NCBI GenBank assembly: GCA_016929795.1
Contig: JAFGIA010000115.1
Span: 1-19,253 of the forward strand
DNA: 19,253 nt
DNA from: Anaerolineae bacterium
GTDB lineage: Bacteria; Chloroflexota; Anaerolineae; JAAYZQ01
Direction of reading: 5' to 3'
Shown here: in pieces, positions 6,099 to 11,752 of the stretch
How positions within the stretch are numbered: the first letter of the stretch is position 1
How the letters are laid out: every line of letters starts with the position of its first letter
The notes under the pieces: model-generated
Told to the model about the DNA's origin: nothing
What the model saw: the letters and a program-made list of their open reading frames with translations, nothing else
Database searches by the model: none
Program-made: the position numbers and the translations under genes

Positions 6099-6605
6099 AT
6101 GCGCATCGCGGTTTCGGCGGACAACAAGCAGGGGCTGGATAGCATCGTCAGTCCACATTTTGGTCGCTGTCCCTACTATATCCTGGTCGACCTGGATGGT
6201 CACGACGTGACGGGGGTCCAGGAGGTGGACAGCCCATACTATGGACATCACCAGCCGGGGCAGGTGCCGGCGTTTATCCACAGCCTGGGTGCCAACGTGA
6301 TGCTCGCCGGCGGAATGGGCGGCCGGGCGATCATGTTTTTCGAGCAGTTCGGGATCGAAGGCGTGACCGGGGCGTATGGCACCGTGCGCCAGTCGGTCGA
6401 GCGCTACCTGGGAGGCGAGCTGAGGGGCGCGGCGCCGTGCAAGGAGAGCGAGGAGCACGGGCATGGGGACGTGACTGTGCCGGCCGAAGGGGAGTATGAG
6501 CAGGATGATCTGGGCCGGCTGCGGGAGGAGGCAGAGATGCTCCGCCAGCAGTTGGACGAAGTGTCGGATCGGCTGAGCCGGTTTGGTGGAGACCAGAAAG
6601 GATGA
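6099..6605 (+). CDS. Second NifX-like protein with C-terminal coiled coil
   Basis: A 168-residue protein. The NifX-like domain (1-108) has SPHFGRCPYYILVD (His20, Cys24) and the glycine loop LAGGMGGRA. A 25-residue acidic, His-containing linker (EEHGHGD) follows, then a coiled coil (about 137-162, LREEAEMLRQQLDEVSDRL). The ATG lies 3 nt after the first NifX stop, and the GGAGG is embedded in the end of that gene, which points to coupled translation. It has a His-Gly-His linker where the first paralogue has a Met/Gly linker. The role is probably cofactor or metal carriage; the client is unknown. Confidence 0.88.
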   Translation: MRIAVSADNKQGLDSIVSPHFGRCPYYILVDLDGHDVTGVQEVDSPYYGHHQPGQVPAFIHSLGANVMLAGGMGGRAIMFFEQFGIEGVTGAYGTVRQSVERYLGGELRGAAPCKESEEHGHGDVTVPAEGEYEQDDLGRLREEAEMLRQQLDEVSDRLSRFGGDQKG

Positions 6606-6614
6606 GGTGAGAGG

Positions 6615-6869
6615 ATGGGTGGTGGAAGAGGACAGGGTGGCGGCGGTGGCCGCGGCGGCGGTGGAGGACGAGGTGGCGGTGGCGGGCGAGGCGGTGGCGG
6701 CGGACGCGGTGGGGGCCAGGGGCCGGGTCGCATGGGAGGCTCGAGGGCTGCCGGGCCGGGTGGCGCTTGTGTTTGCCCGAGCTGCGGGCACAGGGTTGAG
6801 CATGCAGTTGGACAGCCTTGCTACGACCTCAGGTGCCCCAAGTGCGGCACGGCGATGACGCGCGAGTAG
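6615..6869 (+). CDS. Small Gly/Arg-rich zinc-ribbon protein
   Basis: An 84-residue protein with a low-complexity N-terminus (residues 1-50, runs of Gly with single Arg every 6 residues) and a C-terminal zinc ribbon or rubredoxin-like knuckle pair: CPSC (Cys54, 57) and CPKC (Cys74, 77), with extra Cys52 and Cys69. RGG-type segments often bind RNA or other proteins, so this region may tether or cluster the partner proteins; that is inference. It starts 9 nt after the second nifX, with a weak GAGAGG site before the ATG. The function is not known; I recall similar small ribbons beside NifX/Mrp genes but cannot verify that here. Confidence 0.75.
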   Translation: MGGGRGQGGGGGRGGGGGRGGGGGRGGGGGRGGGQGPGRMGGSRAAGPGGACVCPSCGHRVEHAVGQPCYDLRCPKCGTAMTRE

Positions 6870-6891
6870 CGGTCTCTAAATCAGAGGTAGG

Positions 6892-6910
6892 GTGCACCGG
6901 GATGGTGCAC
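6892..6910 (+). repeat. Short hairpin before the nifU-like gene
   Basis: GTGCACC (6892-6898) and GGTGCAC (6904-6910) form a perfect 7-bp stem with a 5-nt loop, 9 nt before the AGGAG of the next gene. There is no T-tract. It may protect the mRNA or modulate translation of the scaffold gene. Confidence 0.4.
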
Positions 6911-6930
6911 GATGCACGCAGGAGACGTGT

Positions 6931-7383
6931 ATGGCGGAGCAAGCAGAGCCGAACGAGCTGGACCGGTGGGTGGCTGCTTTGCAGCAGGCGATCTTGGAAC
7001 GCGAACAGGCCATGTATTCGGCCATGGTTCTGGCAGAGGCACGCCATCCATACAACATGGGCGTCATGGACGCTTTTGATGGTTATGGGCTGGTAACCGG
7101 CCCTTGCGGCGATACGATGGAGTTCTTTGTGCAGTTGGATGGGGAGCACGTGGCCAGGGCCACGTTCATGACAGATGGGTGTGGCCCCACGGTGGCCTGT
7201 GGGAGCATGTTGAGCAGAATGGTGGAAGGGAAGGGCCTGATGGAAGGCGCCGAGATCGAGGCAGCCGACGTGATCATTGCCCTCGACGGCCTGCCGCCTG
7301 AGCATATCCATTGTGCCACGCTGGCGGTGGAGACGCTGCAGCAGGCGCTGGCGGACTGCCAACCAGAAGGCAAGGGCGAGTGA
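6931..7383 (+). CDS. NifU/IscU-like Fe-S cluster scaffold
   Basis: A 150-residue protein with the IscU-type NifU N-terminal domain: HPYNMG (39-44), the first cluster Cys in GPCGD (Cys59), the second in DGCGPTVACGSM (Cys84, with an extra Cys90) and the third in IHCATLA (Cys128). These three conserved cysteines hold a transient [2Fe-2S] or [4Fe-4S] cluster passed on to apo-proteins. The extra Cys90 replaces the Ala/Ser common in IscU and is notable. No C-terminal NifU domain is fused. The ATG at 6931 has AGGAG at 6 nt; the upstream extension in the frame overlaps the hairpin and is rejected. The stop TGA overlaps the next ATG by one base. Confidence 0.9.
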   Translation: MAEQAEPNELDRWVAALQQAILEREQAMYSAMVLAEARHPYNMGVMDAFDGYGLVTGPCGDTMEFFVQLDGEHVARATFMTDGCGPTVACGSMLSRMVEGKGLMEGAEIEAADVIIALDGLPPEHIHCATLAVETLQQALADCQPEGKGE

Positions 7384-8609
7384 TGGCAAGGATCGAGTCC
7401 AATCGGCGAGGGGCACCCCAGGCCGCCCATGTGGCCTGGGCGTCCATCGCCATCAACATCCTGCTCAGTCTGCTGAACCTGGCCATTGCTACTGCTTCGG
7501 GCAGCCTGGCGGTGGCCGCCGAGATGGTGCACAACCTGGTGGACCTGGTGGCCTCGGTGGCCGTGCTGGCAGGGGTCAAGATCTCGGAGCGGGAGAGCCG
7601 CGCCTTTCCTTATGGGCTCTACAAGGTGGAGAATGTCGTGGCGGTGGGCGTGGCCCTCCTCATCTTTTTCACCGGCTACGAGATCGCCCAGGAAGCGCTG
7701 CGCGGCGAGGGGGGAGAGGCCACAGTCAATGGCTGGATGCTGGCCGGCGTGGCCCTGTCGGCCTTCATCCCGTTGGCGTTTAGCCGTTACGAGATGCGCG
7801 TCGGCCGGGAGATCAACTCGCCCAGCCTGATGGCCGACGCGCAGGAATATCGCGCCCACGTCTTTTCGTCAGGTGTGGTATTCCTGGCACTGGTCGGCCA
7901 GATGGTTGGCTTTCCGCTGGACCGGTACGCGGCGCTGATCATCGTGGTGCTCATCGCCAAGACGGGTTGGGAGCTGCTGGTGGATGGAATGAGGGTGCTG
8001 CTGGACGCATCGCTCGACGCGGATACGCTGGAGCAAGTGCGGGCCGTCGTGGAGACTGACCCGGCGGTCACTGAGGTCCGGTCGCTGGCCGGGCGCAACG
8101 CAGGGCGCTACCGTTTCCTCGAAGCGGACGTGGCGCTGCGGGTGGACGACCTGGAAAAGGCGCACGCTGTGAGCGAGCGGATCGAAAACGCGATCCGAGC
8201 CCAGGTGCCGCATGTGGAACGGGTGCGGATTCACTACGAGCCGCGGGTGCGCAGCCACGTGCGGTACGCGGTGCCGCTGGCCGACGCGGCTGGCATGGTC
8301 AGCCCGCACTTTGGCGAGGCACCCTATTTTGGCCTGGTGACGGTGCGTGCGGCCGATGGCCAGGTCGAGCGGCAGGAAGTGGTGGCAAATCCACACATGG
8401 ATGTGGAAAAGGCCAAAGGCATCCGCGTCGGCGAGTGGCTGGTAGGCCTCAAAGTGGACATGGTCGTGTTGCGCGAGGATGTGCAGGGTAAGGGGCCAGC
8501 GTATGTGTTCGCCGACGCAGGGGTGGAGACGCGGCTGACCGGGGCGATGACCCTGGCAGAGATTCTTGCAGAAGAGGACAAAGAACGAACTGAGGAGCAT
8601 GTCGAATGA
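7383..8609 (+). CDS. Cation diffusion facilitator fused to a NifX-like domain
   Basis: A 408-residue membrane protein. Residues 15-200 contain about six transmembrane helices of a CDF (cation efflux) transporter, 205-290 a CDF-like cytoplasmic domain, and 292-395 a NifX-like domain (AAGMVSPHFGEAPYFGLVTV). The TM2 metal site HNLVD (His50, Asp54) is standard. In TM5 the usual HxxxD is replaced by Glu155 and His159 (DAQEYRAHVFSS), so specificity probably differs from Zn-type CDFs. The fusion suggests that metal transport is coupled to a carrier domain at the inner face; that is inference. The start ATG overlaps the nifU stop (TGATG), so translation is coupled. The stop overlaps the next gene as ATGA. 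Confidence 0.9.
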   Translation: MARIESNRRGAPQAAHVAWASIAINILLSLLNLAIATASGSLAVAAEMVHNLVDLVASVAVLAGVKISERESRAFPYGLYKVENVVAVGVALLIFFTGYEIAQEALRGEGGEATVNGWMLAGVALSAFIPLAFSRYEMRVGREINSPSLMADAQEYRAHVFSSGVVFLALVGQMVGFPLDRYAALIIVVLIAKTGWELLVDGMRVLLDASLDADTLEQVRAVVETDPAVTEVRSLAGRNAGRYRFLEADVALRVDDLEKAHAVSERIENAIRAQVPHVERVRIHYEPRVRSHVRYAVPLADAAGMVSPHFGEAPYFGLVTVRAADGQVERQEVVANPHMDVEKAKGIRVGEWLVGLKVDMVVLREDVQGKGPAYVFADAGVETRLTGAMTLAEILAEEDKERTEEHVE

Positions 8610-9499
8610 TCATCGCGGTTGCGAGTGGCAAGGGGGGCACGGGCAAAACCACGGTCGCCACCAGTCTGGCACTGAGCCTGGCTGCCGGTGGCGGCAACGA
8701 CGGGGCCACGTCCGCACCCCTGTTCCTGGATTGTGACGTCGAGGAGCCGAACGCGGCGCTCTATCTCAATCCGACCCTGGATCGCCCGGAGGAGGTGGGG
8801 ATCCTGATCCCCGAGGTGGACTATGACAAGTGCACTTTTTGCGGGCGCTGTGCAGAGGTGTGCGTGTGGCACGCTATTGCCGTGGTGGGCAAGAAGGTGC
8901 TCATTTTCCCAGAGCTGTGCCATGGGTGCGGCAGTTGCACGCTCAACTGCCCCGAGGGGGCCATCCACGAAGTGTTGCACGTGATGGGCAGCCTGGAAGC
9001 GGGGCAGGCTGGGCCGATCGCCTTTGGGCACGGCACGATGAATGTCGGCCAGGCGATGTCGGTGCCGATCATCCGCCAGTTGAAGGAGCGGCACATTGGC
9101 CATCCAGGCCACGACGTGACGATCCTCGACGCATCGCCTGGCACTTCTTGCCCGGTAGTCGAGACGATGCGCGGTGCCGATTTTGTGCTGCTGGTCACCG
9201 AGCCGACGCCGTTCGGGCTGCACGACCTGCGCCTGGCGGTGCAGGTGGCCCGCGACGAGCTGGGGCTGCCGGTGGGGGTGGTGGTCAATCGCGACGGCCT
9301 GGGCGACGCGGGCGTGGACGAGTATTGCGCGGCAGAAGAGATCCCGATCCTGATGCGCATCCCGCTCGACAGGCGCATCGCCGAGGCGATCTCGAGTGGC
9401 AGGGCGCTGGTGGAGGCGCTGCCGGAATACAGGCCACGGTTCCAGGCGCTGTACAAGCGGATCGAGCACGAGGTCGCATCACAGGAGGGGGCTCGATGA
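8606..9499 (+). CDS. MinD-like ATPase with inserted ferredoxin (first copy)
   Basis: A 297-residue COG1149-type ATPase. The deviant Walker A is SGKGGTGKTT (8-17), and switch/Walker B elements include LDCDVEEPN and DASPGTSCP. A 2[4Fe-4S] ferredoxin domain is inserted at about residues 70-118, with Cys76/79/82/86 and Cys105/108/111/115; the first motif ends CVW rather than CP. Family members are predicted to couple ATP hydrolysis to electron or cluster transfer, but their reactions are not established. ATG 8606 overlaps the CDF stop by 4 nt and has GAGGAG upstream. It is followed at a 4-nt overlap by its paralogue, so the two probably act as a pair. Confidence 0.92.
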   Translation: MIIAVASGKGGTGKTTVATSLALSLAAGGGNDGATSAPLFLDCDVEEPNAALYLNPTLDRPEEVGILIPEVDYDKCTFCGRCAEVCVWHAIAVVGKKVLIFPELCHGCGSCTLNCPEGAIHEVLHVMGSLEAGQAGPIAFGHGTMNVGQAMSVPIIRQLKERHIGHPGHDVTILDASPGTSCPVVETMRGADFVLLVTEPTPFGLHDLRLAVQVARDELGLPVGVVVNRDGLGDAGVDEYCAAEEIPILMRIPLDRRIAEAISSGRALVEALPEYRPRFQALYKRIEHEVASQEGAR

Positions 9500-10386
9500 A
9501 GCAACTGGTGATCTTGAGTGGCAAGGGAGGCACCGGCAAGACGTCGGTGGCGGCGGCGCTGGCCCACCTGGCTTCGGAAGAGAGGCCCATTGTCCTGGCC
9601 GACGCCGACGTGGACGCCGCCAACCTGGAGCTGGTGCTCGATCCGTCCAAGCTGGAAGAGCACGTGTTCATGGGCGGCCAGGTGGCAATCATTGATCCCG
9701 ATCTGTGCCAGCTCTGCGGCCGCTGTTACGAGGTGTGCCGCTTTGACGCAGTTACCCCGGGCGAGGACACGTACCGCATCGACCCCCTGGCGTGCGAGGG
9801 GTGCGCTGCGTGCATGTACCAGTGTCCGGAAGACGCCATTCACATGGAAGAGCAGCAGGCCGGGCTCTGGTTTCGCTCTGACACTCGCTTTGGGCCGCTG
9901 TTCCATGCCCACCTGTTCGCGGCGCAGGAGAACTCGGGCAAGCTGGTGACGCTGGTCAAGCAGCAGGGGAGGCTGCTGGCGCTCGATGAGGGGCGGGGGC
10001 TGTTGATCGTGGACGGGCCGCCGGGGATTGGCTGCCCGGTCATCTCGGCCAATGCCGGCGCCGACCTGGCCCTGGTGGTGACTGAGCCCACTGTATCGGG
10101 CGTGCACGACCTGGAGCGCATCCTGGGCACGGTGCACCACTTTCAGGTGCCGGCGCTGGTGTTGATCAACAAGGCTGACGTGAACCTGGTGCATACGGAG
10201 CGGATCGAGCGCTACTGCCGGGCAGAGGGGATCGAGCTGGTGGGCAGGCTGCCCTACGATGACGTGGTCACAAAAGCGATGGTGCAAGGGCAGGCGGTGA
10301 CCCGCTACCAGCCGGACGGCGAGATGGCCCGAGCGCTACGCGAGGTGTGGGCGCGGGTGCGCGGGCACCTGGACGGTGCGGGGTAG
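9496..10386 (+). CDS. MinD-like ATPase with inserted ferredoxin (second copy)
   Basis: A 296-residue paralogue of the preceding protein. Walker A is LSGKGGTGKTS (7-17), and ADADVDAANLE and VDGPPGIGCP are the switch elements. The ferredoxin insert has Cys71/74/77/81 and Cys100/103/106/110, with the second motif ending CP. The ATG overlaps the previous stop (ATGA), and AGGAGGGG is 5-7 nt upstream. The two copies are diverged, which suggests a heterodimer and not a recent duplication. Likely role: a cytoplasmic ATP-driven redox or cluster-transfer component acting with the NifX and ferredoxin proteins; this is inferred from context. Confidence 0.92.
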   Translation: MKQLVILSGKGGTGKTSVAAALAHLASEERPIVLADADVDAANLELVLDPSKLEEHVFMGGQVAIIDPDLCQLCGRCYEVCRFDAVTPGEDTYRIDPLACEGCAACMYQCPEDAIHMEEQQAGLWFRSDTRFGPLFHAHLFAAQENSGKLVTLVKQQGRLLALDEGRGLLIVDGPPGIGCPVISANAGADLALVVTEPTVSGVHDLERILGTVHHFQVPALVLINKADVNLVHTERIERYCRAEGIELVGRLPYDDVVTKAMVQGQAVTRYQPDGEMARALREVWARVRGHLDGAG

Positions 10387-10424
10387 TGGGTAGATACACG
10401 GAGGCACAAAGAGGAGGCAAGCTG

Positions 10425-10715
10425 ATGGAGCTGGAGCAGGCGATCGTGGAGCGGCTGCGGGATGTGATCGACCCGGAAACAGGGGTAGATGTGGTGCGCA
10501 TGCGCCTGATCGAGGATCTGCGTGCGGATGGGGAAAGCGGGCGGGTCAGCTATCGCTTCCGGCCGTCGTCGCCGCTCTGCCCACTGGCTGTGCACCTGGC
10601 GTTGGGCATCCGCGAGGCGGTGGCCGATGTGCCAGGCGTGACCGAGCAAGAGATCGAGGTGGTAGGGTACGTGGGGGCCGACGAGCTCAATGTGCTCCTG
10701 AGCGAGTCCCATTAG
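10425..10715 (+). CDS. Stand-alone MIP18/DUF59 Fe-S assembly protein
   Basis: A 96-residue MIP18-family (DUF59) domain: RLRDVIDPETGVDVVRMRLI at residues 9-28 and SPLCPL (a conserved Cys, equivalent to TLGCPL in the Mrp gene). Relatives help insert Fe-S clusters or hand them to apo-proteins. GAGGAGG lies 7 nt before the ATG; the frame is open upstream but without a start signal. The gap after the ATPase pair is 38 nt. It is a second MIP18 unit in the cluster beside the one fused to Mrp. Confidence 0.88.
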   Translation: MELEQAIVERLRDVIDPETGVDVVRMRLIEDLRADGESGRVSYRFRPSSPLCPLAVHLALGIREAVADVPGVTEQEIEVVGYVGADELNVLLSESH

Positions 10716-10729
10716 CGGGAGGTGACCAA

Positions 10730-10954
10730 GTGTGCCAGGCAACAGTCTATCTGGTCGAAAAGGGCCAGGGGAAAAAAGAGATCAAGCGTGACGTGGTGCT
10801 GCTAGAGCCGGTGGAAGAGGGGGTGCGGCTGCACGTGTTTTTTGAGGAAGCGGTGACGATCCCGGCCAGGATCGGCCGTATCGACTTTTTAAAGCACACG
10901 GTTACATTGGTGCCGGTGGAAGGAGGCAAGGATGGCAACAACGGATCTGGATAA
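10730..10954 (+). CDS. CooT-like nickel-binding protein
   Basis: A 74-residue protein of the CooT family: MCQATVYLVE at the N-terminus, IGRIDFLKHTVTL at the C-terminus. CooT is a small dimeric protein that binds one Ni(II) through the Cys just after the start Met (here Cys2) and is linked to CO-dehydrogenase nickel supply. It starts at GTG 10730 with a near-perfect GGGAGGTGA 4-7 nt upstream. It continues 20 nt past the usual domain end and overlaps the next start by 23 nt. Its presence argues that nickel is one of the metals handled, although no CODH gene is in the window. Confidence 0.82.
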   Translation: MCQATVYLVEKGQGKKEIKRDVVLLEPVEEGVRLHVFFEEAVTIPARIGRIDFLKHTVTLVPVEGGKDGNNGSG

Positions 10955-11147
10955 AGTGCGGGTGCTATTGCCCCATTGGATCGAGCACAACGACGAGCAT
11001 GCGGCCGAGTTCCGCGCGTGGGCCGAGAAGGCACGGGCAGCCGGGCGGGAGGATGTGGCCGAGGAGATTGAGACGGCTGCCAAAGAGCTGGGATGGGTGA
11101 ACGATGCATTGAAGGCAGCGCTGAGCGTGCTCGAGGGACAGAGCTGA
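10932..11147 (+). CDS. 71-residue His-containing protein (DUF8180-like)
   Basis: A 71-residue, mostly helical and acidic protein. The N-terminal half holds PHWIEHNDEHAAEF, with His15, His19 and His23 at a 4-residue spacing on one helix face, which is suited to metal binding. I believe it belongs to a small conserved family found near CooT-like genes (DUF8180), from memory and not checked. GGAAGGAGG precedes the ATG, and the start lies inside the cooT-like gene, so the two are translationally coupled. A nickel or other metal chaperone partner is a reasonable guess, not a demonstrated role. Confidence 0.7.
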   Translation: MATTDLDKVRVLLPHWIEHNDEHAAEFRAWAEKARAAGREDVAEEIETAAKELGWVNDALKAALSVLEGQS

Positions 11148-11149
11148 GC

Positions 11150-11635
11150 ATGGCGCCAGGAAGTTTCGTTCGCATCGACTCGGAGCGGTGTAGCGGGTGC
11201 GGCGCGTGCATGGAGGTGTGCCCGACGGGGGCGCTATACCTGGTCGATGGCCGGGCGGTGGTGGACCAGGCGCTCTGCCGTGGATGTGAGGCGTGCGTGA
11301 CAGCCTGCCCTGTTGGAGCGATCCGCCTCGTCACACGCGAGGAGCCGGCGGCGGAGGTGACGCGGCTGCCGGCTGTACGGTCGGAGCCGGAGGTGATTCG
11401 GATCAGGACCAGTGCGCCGGTTCCTGTTCGCTCGAGGGCGATGCCTGTGGTGGGCGCCGCGCTGGCGTGGGCAGGGCGCGAGATCCTGCCGCGGCTGGCG
11501 GACATTTTCCTGGACAGGCTCGACCGCCGGGCAGCCGAGCGGCAATTGACGAGGGCAAGTCAAGGGCGGGATGCGGTGGAGCGTGGTGGAAAGGGCGGGG
11601 GACGCCGTCACCGGCACAGGGGAGGGCGTGGGTAA
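11150..11635 (+). CDS. 2[4Fe-4S] ferredoxin-domain protein with basic tail
   Basis: A 161-residue protein. Residues 8-60 are a 2[4Fe-4S] ferredoxin (Cys14/17/20/24 and Cys43/46/49/53, both ending CP). About 100 residues follow: a Val/Pro linker, an amphipathic helical stretch (residues 100-130, ALAWAGREILPRLADIF) and a strongly basic tail rich in Gly, Arg and His (GGKGGGRRHRHRGGRG). The helix could be a membrane or protein anchor, and the tail could bind acidic partners or nucleic acid; both are inference. The ATG is 2 nt after the previous stop. The open frame upstream is excluded because it overlaps the 71-residue gene. Confidence 0.85.
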   Translation: MAPGSFVRIDSERCSGCGACMEVCPTGALYLVDGRAVVDQALCRGCEACVTACPVGAIRLVTREEPAAEVTRLPAVRSEPEVIRIRTSAPVPVRSRAMPVVGAALAWAGREILPRLADIFLDRLDRRAAERQLTRASQGRDAVERGGKGGGRRHRHRGGRG

Positions 11636-11637
11636 GG

Positions 11638-11724
11638 ATGGACAGAGCGCTCATCGCGGTCGCGAGCGTTGGGAGACATGGTTTGACCACCGGCCTGCGG
11701 ATCGATGGTAAGCTGGAAGGATAA
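11638..11724 (+). CDS. Possible 28-residue peptide or gene remnant
   Basis: An ATG with GGAGGG 11 nt upstream opens a 28-codon frame that ends at TAA 11722-11724, in the gap between the ferredoxin and flavoprotein genes. The peptide begins MDRALIAVASVGRHGL, which loosely resembles the first strand of NifX-like domains (IAVSA/IVVSA). It may be a truncated NifX remnant, a leader peptide or chance. Support is weak. Confidence 0.25.
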   Translation: MDRALIAVASVGRHGLTTGLRIDGKLEG

Positions 11725-11752
11725 TTCAGAACAGAAGGAGCGAAATCACAAC

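Noticed and set aside
6615..6765. Simple-sequence repeat or CRISPR-like array from the GGN-rich stretch
   Set aside because: There are no regular repeats with spacers; it is the coding sequence of the Gly/Arg-rich N-terminus of the zinc-ribbon protein.
5490..8609. Nitrogen fixation locus, suggested by NifX- and NifU-like genes
   Set aside because: No nifH, nifD, nifK, nifE, nifN or nifB is in the window. NifX- and NifU-like proteins are widespread in non-fixing anaerobes.
8821..10287. 488-residue minus-strand open frame opposite the two ATPase genes
   Set aside because: It is a shadow of GC-rich coding DNA: the translation is His/Arg/Gln-rich with no recognisable fold, while both plus-strand genes have intact motifs and RBSs.
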